Source of the DNA: Erythrobacter rubeus
GTDB taxonomy: Bacteria > Pseudomonadota > Alphaproteobacteria > Sphingomonadales > Sphingomonadaceae
Assembly: GCF_014705715.1 (NCBI RefSeq)
Contig: NZ_JACXLC010000001.1
Span: forward strand, 2,293,860 to 2,357,859
Reading direction: 5' to 3'
Length of the DNA stretch: 64,000 nt
The notes under the pieces were generated by a model that was not told where the DNA came from, made no database searches, and saw only the letters and a list, made by a program, of their open reading frames with translations. A program made the translations under genes and the position numbers. The number at the start of each line of letters is the position of its first letter. Position 1 is the first letter of the stretch. This document shows positions 1 to 9,052 of this stretch, one piece after another.

Positions 1-389
1 TGGCACCCGAAGGCGCGCGCCCGGAAAAGGACATCAGTGCTCGCGGAAAAAGCGAACCCATCCAGGTGCAGTCGCCGGAGCTGATCGAACGATGGCAAGA
101 GCGGCGGAGCGAGGCCGTCGAGGCTGTCCGGGCTGCGGCGGCGGGCGGCGGGCTGGCAAATGGCTCAATGGAAAACGACCATCGGATGGAGCTTGCACGG
201 ATCGTGCACAAACTCGCGGGGACCGCCGCCATGTTCGGTGAACCTGAACTGGGCGATCAGGCCGCGGCTCTGGAGCGGGCGCTCAGAATGGCACGAAGTG
301 GCGATGTGCAGGAGGCTCTAGCGGCTGAACTTCTCACGATTGCGGATAGGGGTTCCGCCCATATGCAGGCACCCACATTGCCTGGGTGA
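1..389 (+). CDS. Hpt-domain protein, 5' truncated by window edge
   Basis: The frame is open from base 3 with no stop before TGA at 387-389, so the gene probably begins outside the window; an in-frame GTG at 66 is a possible but unsupported start. The segment ARIVHKLAGTAAMFG followed by a helix with spaced Leu/Ala is typical of a histidine phosphotransfer (Hpt) domain, with the His of HKLAGTA as the likely phosphorylated residue. Such domains relay phosphate between a sensor kinase and a response regulator in the cytoplasm. No receiver or kinase domain is visible here, so the partner and any upstream fusion are unknown. The residues before the Hpt helix are charged and of low complexity, like a linker. 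Confidence 0.6.
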   Translation, partial: APEGARPEKDISARGKSEPIQVQSPELIERWQERRSEAVEAVRAAAAGGGLANGSMENDHRMELARIVHKLAGTAAMFGEPELGDQAAALERALRMARSGDVQEALAAELLTIADRGSAHMQAPTLPG

Positions 390-448
390 CAGCGGTTCAC
401 CTTAACATGGCCAACCTATCCAAAACCGTGACCACGCCCAAACGCAAA

Positions 449-472
449 CGGCGGGACCCGAAGGCCCCGCCG
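449..472 (-). terminator. Rho-independent terminator of the Oar-like receptor gene
   Basis: CGGCGGG at 449-455 pairs with CCCGCCG at 466-472 across a 10-base loop. Read leftwards, the stem is followed by a T-rich stretch (TTTGCGTTT). It sits 30 bases past the stop of the receptor gene ending at 502, so it most likely ends that transcript. Confidence 0.65.
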
Positions 473-501
473 CTGCTAATGTCGGTATCGTTGGCGACGA
501 A

Positions 502-3500
502 TTAGAATTCGTAGCGCGCACCGATCTGGATACGCCATGCCGATGCGTTAATCGCGATGTCGTTGTCGTCGTCCGGGTTGAACCCTTCTATGATGTAACG
601 ACCCTGATCGTCCACACCGCCGTCAGCGACGTCCACCAGACCGTTGAACCCGCCACGCGAACGCAGGATGTTTGCGCTGCTGTCAATCAGGTTCAGGAAG
701 TTGGCGAAGTCGGCGAAGACTTCGATGCGGTCCTGAACGAGACCCGTCAGGCTGCCCAGAAACGGCAGTTCCTGGCTGATGCGCAGGTCGAGATCGATGT
801 GCCAGTCATTGCGGCAGGTGTTGCGCTCGATCGAAGCACCAGGCGTGAACCCGCAGTTCGTTTCGTTGGCAACGTAATCAACCACAGCAGCAACCGCAGC
901 CGGATCCGAAAGCGGCGAAACGTTCGGGTCGTTCACACCGGTCGGCACGTACAGCAGAGCGTTGTCGTTACCCGACGAGCTGTCGGCAAAGACGCCGCCG
1001 CCATCGAAGGTCAGGCTGTACGGACGGCCTTCGCGTGCCCGGAAGAAAATGCCGAGGCTGGTGTCGTAGCCGTCGAAGAATTCTTCCTGGAAGTTGAAGG
1101 TGGCGGTGAAGTTGTGCCGAGTTTCGGTCGTAGCGGTCGAGACCGCCGGATCCTGACGATCGAACGCAGCCGTTACGTCGAACGACGAGGTCGCCGTCGA
1201 AGACTGGTTGTTACGCGCATTCTCGGAGTCGGTGAACGCATAGCCGAAGTTCAAGCGAACCGAGCCACCCTCGGTGATGATACCGCGGTTGAAGTTCTTC
1301 GAAAGGATCGCCGAGATGCTGTGGCTTTCCGAGCTGCGGCCATTGGTCAGCTGGATGAAGTCATCCACGCGGGCCGAGCCGCCGGTCTCTACGTTCTCGA
1401 AGCACTCCGGCGTCACACCGGTGTAAACGGGCGGCGTGCCGCCGGTACCCTGAAGCACTGCGTTACAGCCCGGGAAGGTGGTGTCGATAGCCGCGAGGAT
1501 TGGACGTCCGTCGACAGTGAAGCCGCCATTCGTACGAATGTCAGGCGTCTGCACCAGGTCGACGAAGTTCAGCGTGTCGTTGAACCGCGAGTAGATGTAA
1601 TCGAGGTTCAGGCGCCAGTTGCTGAAGAAGCCGGTATCGGTACCGAAGTCGGTCTGGAAACCGAGGTTCGCACGCACGACAGTCGGGACGTCGAAGTCCG
1701 GATCGGTCGACTGGGTGTCGGCAAAGCCGCCGGCAGCCGAAGCCGAAGCGTCGGTGATCGCGCACTGCGGGAAGCCGGTGAAAGCGCCGCCCTGAAGCAC
1801 GTTGAACGAACCGTCGGCGTTCACGAAGCCATCGCAAGCATCGCTGAACGTATCGCCGTCTGCGCTCGAGAAGCCGTTGTTCGAGAACGCGTTCGAGAAG
1901 TAAACGACAGGGTCACCGCCGGAGAAGATACCGACACCGCCGGTCAGACGGCTGTTGTAGAAGAACCCTTCATTGTCGAACTCGTATGCGGCCGAGAAAC
2001 GCGGCAGTAGCACGGTGTCGAACCCGCCGAAAGACGTCGCATTGCTGAAACCGAAACGGTTCAGGAAGGCCGGGTTGGCTGTCGGCGCATCACCGTCATA
2101 CAGCTGTACGCGGATGCCGGTGTTGATCGAAAGCTGATCGGTCGCCTGCCACTCGTCCTGCACATAGACCGAGTAGATCTGGCGGCTGAACAGCGCTGCG
2201 GCTTCGTTGATGTCGCCCGACGGGGTCGAACGGATGGTGCCGCCGCCCAGGAATTCACCGTCATCGCCGTCGATCAGGTCATCGGCGATATCGCCGAATA
2301 CGCTGGAGAAATCGCCGCTGGCAACCAGACCGTTTTCGAAGTCTTCGAGGTTGCGGAAGTACAGAGTACCGGTCGCGTTGATCGCGAACAGGTTGAACAC
2401 TTCGAGATCGTTGACCTCGGCGCCGAACTTCAGGAAGTGGCCATCGCCAGCGTCATAGTTCAGCTGGAAGCGAGCCTGGTCGGTCCGCGTGTCGAGCTGG
2501 TTTGCCGAGCGGAAGATGCCCGGGCCGGTGCTGAGCGCGCCGTTCTCGTCGGTCAGCCCGGCAACCGGGGTAACACCGACTACGAGACGGACAGTCGGAT
2601 CATCGGACTGTGCTTCGCCAAAGCCAACCGGGCCCTGAATGTCGGAAACCTCTGCGCGGCTGAGGCGCAGCTCGGTCGAGATCGTGTCGCTCCAGTCGGA
2701 GTAGAGGCGGACCGAGTAGTAATCGGATTCGGTGCCTTCGTCTTCGAACGAGTTGAAGCCTGTCAACGCGCCGTTGAAATCGGATTCGATGTTCGTTTCT
2801 TCGAGGCGTTGATAGGTAGCTTCCAGACGGTGGCGATCAGTGATCTGCGCGTCGAGACGACCGAAATAGCGAACCGAGCTTTCGGCCAGCTGGGTTGGGA
2901 AACCGCCGATATCCTGACCGTACACGTCGTTCGCGATGCGGGCGAACTCGTTGAACTGATCGATTGTCACGCCTTCGGATTCGTTGGTGAAGCCAGCGCC
3001 TGCCGGACCGAAATCGTTGCCATCGCCAAGATCGGTTTCTTCATAACCGAACGAGAAGAACAGGCGGTCTTTGATGATCGGACCGGAAAGGGTCGCGCCC
3101 CAGCGCGTTTCCGAACCGGCGTTGAGCGGATCGCCATCGATGCTGTCGGCGAAGAGGCCTTCGTCGAAATAGGTGATGAAGGCAGAGCCGCTGAACTCGT
3201 TGCTACCAGCTTTCGTCACGACGTTGACGAGACAGCCGGTGAATTCCGAATACTCGACGTCGAATGGTGCAAACTCGACCGAAACCTGATCGACAACATC
3301 GAACGGCAGCGGAAGCGCGTTACGGGCTGCGAACGGCGTACCGTTCAGACCGAAAACGTCGGCCTGGACGATGCCGTCAACGGTGAAGGTGTTGGAACGG
3401 TCGTTACCGCCAAGGCAGGAGATACGATCGACGTCGTTGTTGCCTTCGAGGCTGACACGCGGGTCGATGCGGATGATGTCGCGGATGTCGCGGGTGATCG

Positions 3501-3963
3501 ACGGGAACGCTTCGAGCGTCTCGGTGCCGAATGCGGTGCCCGGTCCGACAGCGAGCTGCGTGACCTGCGCGCGGGCACCGGTGACGATGATGGTGTTGTC
3601 AGTGCCGCCAGCCGCAGTGGGCGTCAGGGCAAAGTTGAAACCGGTGTTGCCGGAAATGGTGGTGAAGACGTCTTCGACCGTCTGGCCTTCAAAGCCTGAG
3701 GCGGTGATGGTGACGGTGTAGGGGCCGCCCGGCTGCAGGCTGATAACGCGGAAGTTGCCGTCCACGCCTGTGGTGGTCGTGCGAGTCGCGTTGGTCCGCT
3801 CATCGGTGATGGTTACGACTGCGCCCGGCAGCGCTGCACCGTTTGCGTCGGTCACTTGACCTTCGATGCCCGATGTAATCTGCTGTGCAGCCGCTGGTGC
3901 TGCAATGGTGGTGGCGGCAGTGAGACTGACGACGCTCGCTGCCAAAAGATATTTGAGTTTCAT
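502..3963 (-). CDS. TonB-dependent receptor, Oar-like, with carboxypeptidase-regulatory domain
   Basis: A 1153-residue outer-membrane protein with a Sec signal peptide (cleavage near AAPAAAQQ). A carboxypeptidase D regulatory-like beta domain follows at about residues 30-115, with the typical GxVTDANGAALPGAVVTI start. A plug region at about 130-260 leads into a long beta-barrel that ends in an aromatic residue (ARYEF). This layout fits Oar-type receptors rather than classic siderophore receptors. Eight cysteines occur, mostly as close or plausible pairs, and may form disulfides in surface loops. The substrate cannot be inferred. It is transcribed alone and followed by a clear terminator at 449-472. 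Long open frames on the opposite strand are compositional shadows. Confidence 0.9.
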   Translation of the reverse strand: MKLKYLLAASVVSLTAATTIAAPAAAQQITSGIEGQVTDANGAALPGAVVTITDERTNATRTTTTGVDGNFRVISLQPGGPYTVTITASGFEGQTVEDVFTTISGNTGFNFALTPTAAGGTDNTIIVTGARAQVTQLAVGPGTAFGTETLEAFPSITRDIRDIIRIDPRVSLEGNNDVDRISCLGGNDRSNTFTVDGIVQADVFGLNGTPFAARNALPLPFDVVDQVSVEFAPFDVEYSEFTGCLVNVVTKAGSNEFSGSAFITYFDEGLFADSIDGDPLNAGSETRWGATLSGPIIKDRLFFSFGYEETDLGDGNDFGPAGAGFTNESEGVTIDQFNEFARIANDVYGQDIGGFPTQLAESSVRYFGRLDAQITDRHRLEATYQRLEETNIESDFNGALTGFNSFEDEGTESDYYSVRLYSDWSDTISTELRLSRAEVSDIQGPVGFGEAQSDDPTVRLVVGVTPVAGLTDENGALSTGPGIFRSANQLDTRTDQARFQLNYDAGDGHFLKFGAEVNDLEVFNLFAINATGTLYFRNLEDFENGLVASGDFSSVFGDIADDLIDGDDGEFLGGGTIRSTPSGDINEAAALFSRQIYSVYVQDEWQATDQLSINTGIRVQLYDGDAPTANPAFLNRFGFSNATSFGGFDTVLLPRFSAAYEFDNEGFFYNSRLTGGVGIFSGGDPVVYFSNAFSNNGFSSADGDTFSDACDGFVNADGSFNVLQGGAFTGFPQCAITDASASAAGGFADTQSTDPDFDVPTVVRANLGFQTDFGTDTGFFSNWRLNLDYIYSRFNDTLNFVDLVQTPDIRTNGGFTVDGRPILAAIDTTFPGCNAVLQGTGGTPPVYTGVTPECFENVETGGSARVDDFIQLTNGRSSESHSISAILSKNFNRGIITEGGSVRLNFGYAFTDSENARNNQSSTATSSFDVTAAFDRQDPAVSTATTETRHNFTATFNFQEEFFDGYDTSLGIFFRAREGRPYSLTFDGGGVFADSSSGNDNALLYVPTGVNDPNVSPLSDPAAVAAVVDYVANETNCGFTPGASIERNTCRNDWHIDLDLRISQELPFLGSLTGLVQDRIEVFADFANFLNLIDSSANILRSRGGFNGLVDVADGGVDDQGRYIIEGFNPDDDNDIAINASAWRIQIGARYEF

Positions 3964-4262
3964 GAATTAGCCCCTGACCCTGATCTGAGACGTGGAAAGT
4001 GGAAACGTGTGGAACGGCGCCGTGACTAGGCGCGTTGCGCTGCACAAAAGCGACGGATTTGTGACAATTCGATGAAACGTTTCGGCGCGCGCAATCCGAT
4101 TGCCCGCGATGCGCGGCCAGACGCTGTCATAAGGCGCGGAATCCAGCGGATTCGCCGGCGAGTGTTGCAGTCAGGCCACGAAAATATTGTATTTTGCTGC
4201 AGCGCCAAATTGCACTGAACCAGTGCTGGCGGAAGCGGTCTTGGTCTACGAATCCGGCGCAA
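3964..4262. other. Intergenic region upstream of the Oar-like receptor
   Basis: About 299 bases without a convincing gene. It lies between the 2OG-oxygenase stop and the receptor start, so it must carry the receptor promoter and leader. An AT-rich tract near 4178-4210 stands out from the GC-rich surroundings and is the best place for a promoter. I could not match a clean -35/-10 pair and see no riboswitch-like structure. Confidence 0.4.
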
Positions 4263-5228
4263 TCAGACGAGATTGATCTCGCGCAGGCGCTGCAACAGGA
4301 ATTCATGCGACGAGATCGGTTCGGGCAGCGGCTTGTCCGAATCCTCGTCGACACAGCTCGCCAGCGGCTCGATCACGTAGTCCGGTCGGAAGTGCAGGAA
4401 GAACGGCATCGAATATCGCGACCGCCGCGCAGCCTCTCCGTTGGGATTGACAACACGATGCGTGGTCGAGCGCAACGCGCCGTTCGTAAGGCGCTCAAGC
4501 ATGTCGCCGACATTGATCACCAAAGCGCCTTCGGGCACGTCGACCGAAAGCCATTCGCCAGACTTGCTGAGCAGCTCCAGCCCCGCCTCTTCCGCGCCGA
4601 GCAGCAGTGTGATCGTATTGATGTCGCCATGCGCGGCGGCGCGGATCGCGCCTTCGGGTGCTTCCGGGCCGAGCGGTGGGTAATGGAGCAGGCGCATGAC
4701 CGAATTGCCGTCTTCGACCGTCGGCGCAAAGAATGTCCGTTCCAGCCCAAGATGCAGCGCGATCGCTTCGAGGACGCGCAGGCCTGCTTCATCGAATGCG
4801 GCGAACAGCTCGCTAAAAGTGGCTTTGAAGCTGTCGACCTCTTCAGGCCAGACATTCGGCGCCATATATTGCGCGAGTTCGTGGCCTTCGTTCAGCGAAC
4901 GTCCGACATGCCAGAATTCCTTGAGGTCGAAGATTTCGGCATCCTTGGCCTTCTCCGTCCCGAACGGCGTGTATCCGCGCGCGCCGCCGCCGCCTTCGAT
5001 CTTGTAGCTGCGCTTCACATCGTCCGGCAACGCAAAGAACTCTTTCGATTTCGCCTCGGCACGGTCGATCAGATCGCGCGGGATGCCATGGTCGCGCACG
5101 ATGGCGAAGCCGTATTCGGCGAAGCTGCGGCCCAGCTCGTCGGCAATGTCCTCAAGCGGCTGTTTAAGCGAAACACTGGCAATACCGGCAGTGGAGCGGG
5201 TGGTCGTCTGGTTTGAAACATCGGTCAT
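4263..5228 (-). CDS. 2-oxoglutarate/Fe(II) oxygenase, isopenicillin N synthase family
   Basis: A 321-residue soluble enzyme. The N-terminal half has the DIOX_N-like pattern (FAEYGFAIVRDHGIP). The C-terminal half carries the double-stranded helix iron site: His200 and Asp202 in AAHGDINTITLL, distal His257 in STTHRVV, and the 2-oxoglutarate-binding Arg271/Ser273 of RYS. Members oxidise small molecules using O2 and 2-oxoglutarate. The substrate is not predictable from sequence; flavonoid-like names often given to such bacterial proteins are not meaningful. It lies 58 bases downstream of a nucleoside transporter gene on the same strand, so a nucleoside- or base-like substrate is possible but only an inference from position. 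Confidence 0.85.
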   Translation of the reverse strand: MTDVSNQTTTRSTAGIASVSLKQPLEDIADELGRSFAEYGFAIVRDHGIPRDLIDRAEAKSKEFFALPDDVKRSYKIEGGGGARGYTPFGTEKAKDAEIFDLKEFWHVGRSLNEGHELAQYMAPNVWPEEVDSFKATFSELFAAFDEAGLRVLEAIALHLGLERTFFAPTVEDGNSVMRLLHYPPLGPEAPEGAIRAAAHGDINTITLLLGAEEAGLELLSKSGEWLSVDVPEGALVINVGDMLERLTNGALRSTTHRVVNPNGEAARRSRYSMPFFLHFRPDYVIEPLASCVDEDSDKPLPEPISSHEFLLQRLREINLV

Positions 5229-5286
5229 GCCGGCGGCCTTACACCCTGCATCGCGACGCTGCCAAGAGGATCGTGGCGCGCGCTGG

Positions 5287-6609
5287 TTAGAGCGGCAGGA
5301 AGATACTCGCGAGGGCCGCGCTCATCAGGTTGGCGAGGCTGCCCGCTGCAAGCGCCTTCAGGCCGAGACGCGCGATTACCGGACGCTGATTGGGCGCAAG
5401 GCCGCCCGTCACCGCCATCTGGATCGCGATCGACGAGAAGTTCGCAAAACCGCACAGCGCAAAGGTAACGATTGCCCGGCTCCGCTCGGTCAGTTCGCCG
5501 CCGGTCATCGCGCCGAGATCGATGAATGCCACGAATTCGTTCAGCACGATCTTTGTGCCGAACAGCCCGCCTGCGATCTGAGCCTGATCCCAATCGGAAA
5601 TGCCGATCAGGAACATGACCGGCGCGAACACATATCCGAGCAGCTTCTGGAAGCTGATCGTGCTGAGCCAGACTGCCGTTTCTTCGCCGAACGGCACGCC
5701 GGCACCCGCTGCGAGCGAGACCAGTCCCGATCCCAGCCCGCCAAGCATGCCATTGGCCAAGGCCACGAGCGCAACGAAGACCATCACCATCGCGCCGACT
5801 GCAACCGCGAGTTTCACGCCGGTCTGCGTACCCTGCGCCGCAGCCTCGATAATATTGGCGGGACGCTCACCCTCTTCAAAAGTTTCCGAAACGGTGACGG
5901 TTTCCATCGCGGCATCATGCTCGCGCGCTTCTTCGGGGTCATCTGGCATAATGATCTTTGCCATCAGAATGCCTCCGGGTGCAGACATGAACGCCGCGGC
6001 GAGCAGGAACGGCACGGCCTCCGAACCGATGAAGCTCGCATAGGCGGCAAGGATGGTGCCTGCGACGCCTGCCATGCCGACCGACATCAGCGTAAAGAGA
6101 CGCGCCGGGGGGAGCGCGGCGAGGTACGGGCGCACCACCAGCGGGCTTTCCGATTGGCCGACGAAGATATTGGCGGCGCTGCCGAGCGCTTCGACCTTGC
6201 TGATCCCGGTGATCCACCCGATTGCCCCGCCAACCCAGCGCACGAGCCGCTGCATGATGCCGAGGTGATAGAGGATCGAGACAATCGCCGCGAAGAACAC
6301 GATCACCGGCAAGGCTGCAATCACAAACGTGTTCGCGAACGGGTTGCTCTCCATCGGGCCGAACACGCTGGTGATGCCCACCTTGGAATAATCGAGCAGC
6401 GCGATGACGCCATCAGACAGGAACTGAATGGTCGCGACCCCGAAATCCGTTCTCAGGACGAGCAGGGCCATGAACGCCTGCAAAGCAAACGCCGCGCCGA
6501 CAACGCGCAGGCTTATCCGGCTTTTCCCGGAAGAAAGCAGGAAGGCGACGGACAGAATGGCAAGGATGCCGATCAGGCTGAACAGGTTGGACGTGATACT
6601 GTCGCTCAC
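5287..6609 (-). CDS. Concentrative nucleoside transporter (NupC/CNT family)
   Basis: A multi-spanning inner-membrane protein that imports nucleosides with Na+ or H+. Family hallmarks are FGTKIVLNEFVAFIDLG and FALCGFANFSSIAIQ in the C-terminal half, and the conserved GVAGTILAAYA segment in the middle. The GTG at 6607-6609 (protein starting VSDSITSNLF) is preferred, because the 26 residues upstream up to an ATG at 6687 are not membrane-like or family-like. That ATG would give 466 residues, whereas the GTG gives 440. No strong Shine-Dalgarno supports either start. A divergent transporter gene begins at 6818. Confidence 0.88.
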   Translation of the reverse strand: MSDSITSNLFSLIGILAILSVAFLLSSGKSRISLRVVGAAFALQAFMALLVLRTDFGVATIQFLSDGVIALLDYSKVGITSVFGPMESNPFANTFVIAALPVIVFFAAIVSILYHLGIMQRLVRWVGGAIGWITGISKVEALGSAANIFVGQSESPLVVRPYLAALPPARLFTLMSVGMAGVAGTILAAYASFIGSEAVPFLLAAAFMSAPGGILMAKIIMPDDPEEAREHDAAMETVTVSETFEEGERPANIIEAAAQGTQTGVKLAVAVGAMVMVFVALVALANGMLGGLGSGLVSLAAGAGVPFGEETAVWLSTISFQKLLGYVFAPVMFLIGISDWDQAQIAGGLFGTKIVLNEFVAFIDLGAMTGGELTERSRAIVTFALCGFANFSSIAIQMAVTGGLAPNQRPVIARLGLKALAAGSLANLMSAALASIFLPL

Positions 6610-6817
6610 GGCTGGAGATGCCCCCGGAAGTGTTGTTGATTCGATCCCGAGCGCCGTGAACACGGCGCGATACCTGCGGGGTGGCATTTTGCTGGTGCGA
6701 GCGCAACTCCCAAACCCTCTCTGTCCTGAAGCGCGTGAAGCCCGCCGCGATGCAAGTGGGTGAAAGCGTGGCCCCGCTGGCTTCCTTTTTGAAAGCGATC
6801 ACCTTACGCCCACGCAC

Positions 6818-7543
6818 ATGAGCGACACCACACACGATACGCCGGCGAGCGAAGCGATCGCTGCGCACGCGCTGGCCGCGCCAATGGGACTGTTTGTCTA
6901 CATCATCCTCTATGGCGGAATGACCGTCCTCGCCGGAGTGGTCGCCTTCAAGCAGGTGCAATTGTGGCCGTCGCAGCTTGCCGTCGAGGCGGGCATATTC
7001 CCGTTCCTGCTGCTGGTCGTGATCACCAGCACCATCGCGCAATTGTATGGTCAGAAGCTCGCCAACCGGCTGATCTGGATCGGATTTATCCCGCTCGCGC
7101 TGTCCGCGGCGCTGATCTATCTGGTGCTGTCGCTCCCGGCATCGCCCGAAATGCTCGAATTCCGCTCGGCCGATCTGACCGCATTCGAAACCGTGCTCGG
7201 ACAGACGCCGCGCATCCTGATGGCAGGCCCGGCGGCCTACATCACGTCGCTGCTGCTCAATGTCTGGATTTTCTCGCGTCTGCGCGGATCGGGAGAAGCC
7301 ACTACAATAGGGCTGATGATCCGCGGCGCGATCGCCTCTGCGCTGAGCCAGGCGCTCGATTCGATCATTTTCGTGACGCTGGCTTTCTACGGCGAGTTCG
7401 ACATCACCAGCCTGCTGATCGGGCAGGTGCTGGCTAAGGTTACGCTCAGCCTAGTGCTCGTCCCGTTCCTGATCACGTCCGGGGTGAAGCTGGCGGAATG
7501 GCTCGACCAGCGCGTCGGTAGCGTCGAGGCGCGGGGCTACTGA
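6818..7543 (+). CDS. VUT-family transporter (queuosine-precursor type, YhhQ-like)
   Basis: A 241-residue membrane protein with about six hydrophobic segments. The overall pattern matches the vitamin uptake/YhhQ family: an early acidic turn in VVITSTIAQLYG, LNVWIFSRLR before helix five, and SALSQALDSIIFVTLAFYG with an Asp in the membrane. In E. coli, YhhQ takes up 7-cyano/7-aminomethyl-7-deazaguanine for tRNA queuosine. The N-terminus (about 25 residues) is longer and polar compared with E. coli. It is divergent from the CNT nucleoside transporter and convergent with tRNA-Lys. Whether it carries queuosine precursors or another vitamin is not shown by sequence. Confidence 0.8.
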   Translation: MSDTTHDTPASEAIAAHALAAPMGLFVYIILYGGMTVLAGVVAFKQVQLWPSQLAVEAGIFPFLLLVVITSTIAQLYGQKLANRLIWIGFIPLALSAALIYLVLSLPASPEMLEFRSADLTAFETVLGQTPRILMAGPAAYITSLLLNVWIFSRLRGSGEATTIGLMIRGAIASALSQALDSIIFVTLAFYGEFDITSLLIGQVLAKVTLSLVLVPFLITSGVKLAEWLDQRVGSVEARGY

Positions 7544-7556
7544 TTGTACGAAAAGA

Positions 7557-7632
7557 TGGTGAGCCCTGCTGGGTTCGAACCAGCGACCTACTGATTAAAA
7601 GTCAGTTGCTCTACCGACTGAGCTAAGGGCCC
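7557..7632 (-). tRNA. tRNA-Lys (anticodon TTT)
   Basis: A full cloverleaf reads on the minus strand: acceptor GGGCCCT pairs with AGGGCTC, the D-arm has AGCTCAGTCGGTAGAGC, the anticodon stem-loop is ACTGA-CTTTTAA-TCAGT, and the T-arm has GGTTCGAACC. The loop centre TTT decodes lysine codons. The 3' CCA is encoded (TGGT at 7557-7560 on the plus strand), giving 76 nt. Confidence 0.97.
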
Positions 7633-7674
7633 CCACGGGCATTCGGCGAACACGCAGCGCGCCGGACGGAGCGC

Positions 7675-8163
7675 TCACCTAAGGAGCGTGCGCGGGCTGG
7701 TCAAGCGCGCATTGAGGTGCGCGAGCGACAAATTGCTGATGGGGTCTCTCCAACCGGGTGCAATTGCGCGTGACGGGCCGAGCACGAAGGCGCGGCCGCG
7801 AAATTCCGGATGCGGGATCGTAAGACCTCGCCCCTCCCAATTGCCGCCGCTCCAGAGCACGATGTCGAGATCGAGCACCCGGTCGCCCCAGCGGCGTCCG
7901 GGCCGCCTTCCAAACTGGCGCTCCATCCGTTTTAGCGCCGCCAGAAGCGCCGGCGGATCGTATTCGCTATCCAGCACAGCGGCGGCATTGGCGAAGCGGC
8001 GCTGTGCCGCGCCCATCGGCGCGGTGGCGATAATGGGCGAGCGCGCGATGACCGTACCAAGCGCCGCCAGTTCCTCCATAGCCGCGCGCACGATCTGACG
8101 CGGACGCCCGTAAAGGCAGTGCCGCCGATTGGAGCCGAGCGCGATAAGGTAGGTGCTGCTCAA
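7675..8163 (-). CDS. folK: 2-amino-4-hydroxy-6-hydroxymethyldihydropteridine pyrophosphokinase
   Basis: HPPK transfers pyrophosphate from ATP to 6-hydroxymethyl-dihydropterin in folate synthesis. Signature segments are TYLIALGSNR at the N-terminus, RWGDRVLDLDIVL with the magnesium-binding Asp pair, and LTIPHPEFRGRAFVL. The TTG at 8161-8163 overlaps the TGA of the upstream amidase gene by four bases (TTGA) and has GAGG just before it, so it is chosen over a TTG four codons earlier. It gives about 162 residues, near family length. The overlap implies translational coupling to the N-carbamoylputrescine amidase. Other folate genes are not present here. Confidence 0.93.
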   Translation of the reverse strand: MSSTYLIALGSNRRHCLYGRPRQIVRAAMEELAALGTVIARSPIIATAPMGAAQRRFANAAAVLDSEYDPPALLAALKRMERQFGRRPGRRWGDRVLDLDIVLWSGGNWEGRGLTIPHPEFRGRAFVLGPSRAIAPGWRDPISNLSLAHLNARLTSPRTLLR

Positions 8164-9035
8164 ATATCCTCGCAAATCCGGCCGTAAAGCTGCGGACGGC
8201 GATCGCGGAAAAAGCCCATGCCTGCGCGGTGCTTCGCTGCGCGAGCGAGATCGAGCTTGGTGACAAGAACGCCAGTCTCAGTCGCACCGAACTCCTCGGC
8301 CATGTCGCCCCACTCATCGCAAATGAAGGAATGGCCGTAAAACCGCTGTTCGCCTGCCGGACCTTCCGCGCCGATGCGATTGCTGGCGATTACCGGCATG
8401 CAATTGGACACGGCGTGGCCAATCATCGCGCGCCGCCACATGCGGCTGGTGTCGAGTTCGGCATCATATGGTTCGGAGCCGATGGCTGTCGGGTAAAGCA
8501 GCACTTCTGCACCCTTGAGCGCCATTACGCGCGCGCATTCGGGATACCACTGGTCCCAGCATATCCCGACGCCGATGCGAACCTGTCCGCTGTCATCCCC
8601 CGGCAGGTCCCAGACCTTGAACCCGTCATTGCCGGGCCGGAAATAGAACTTCTCCTCATAACCCGGCCCATCGGGAATATGGCTCTTGCGGTAGGTGCCC
8701 ATGATCTCGCCATCGGGGCCGATCATCGCGAGCGTGTTGTAATAGTGATGCCCGTCGCGCTCGAAAAAGCTCGTCGGAATCGCGACCGCGTGCTGCGCGG
8801 CGAGTTCCTGCATCGCAAGGACGCTTGGATGCTCCGAGGTCGGCCGCGCCAGCGCGAACAGCGCCTCGTCCTCCTCACGGCAGAAATAAGGTCCGGAGAA
8901 TAGCTCAGGCGGCAGGATCAGCTTCGCACCCCGGCCCGCCGCCTCTTCCACCAGAGCCGCGACGGCTGCAATATTCTCGGATTCGTCCTCGCGCTGTAGT
9001 TCCAGTTGGAGGGCGGCGACAGTGATCAAACTCAT
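8160..9035 (-). CDS. aguB: N-carbamoylputrescine amidase (nitrilase superfamily)
   Basis: A 291-residue carbon-nitrogen hydrolase. The Glu-Lys-Cys triad is visible: Glu in LPPELFSGPYF, Lys in YRKSHIPDGPGY, and Cys in GVGICWDQWYPE. The wording of these blocks, notably FYFRPGNDGFKVW, is that of the AguB/N-carbamoylputrescine amidase branch, which completes putrescine synthesis from agmatine. The ATG at 9033-9035 has GAGGG about eight bases upstream; a TTG-initiated extension to 9179 is rejected as unconserved and basic. No agmatine deiminase gene (aguA) is in the window, so the pathway partner must lie elsewhere. Confidence 0.9.
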   Translation of the reverse strand: MSLITVAALQLELQREDESENIAAVAALVEEAAGRGAKLILPPELFSGPYFCREEDEALFALARPTSEHPSVLAMQELAAQHAVAIPTSFFERDGHHYYNTLAMIGPDGEIMGTYRKSHIPDGPGYEEKFYFRPGNDGFKVWDLPGDDSGQVRIGVGICWDQWYPECARVMALKGAEVLLYPTAIGSEPYDAELDTSRMWRRAMIGHAVSNCMPVIASNRIGAEGPAGEQRFYGHSFICDEWGDMAEEFGATETGVLVTKLDLARAAKHRAGMGFFRDRRPQLYGRICEDI

Positions 9036-9052
9036 GCCGCCGCCCTCTAATG

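Noticed and set aside
386..402. GGTGA/TCACC hairpin after the Hpt gene as a terminator
   Set aside because: The stem is only five base pairs and no T tract follows; it is not distinguishable from chance.
799..2010. Long plus-strand open frame opposite the Oar-like receptor
   Set aside because: It is antisense to a strongly supported receptor, its product has no recognisable motif, and high third-position GC explains it.
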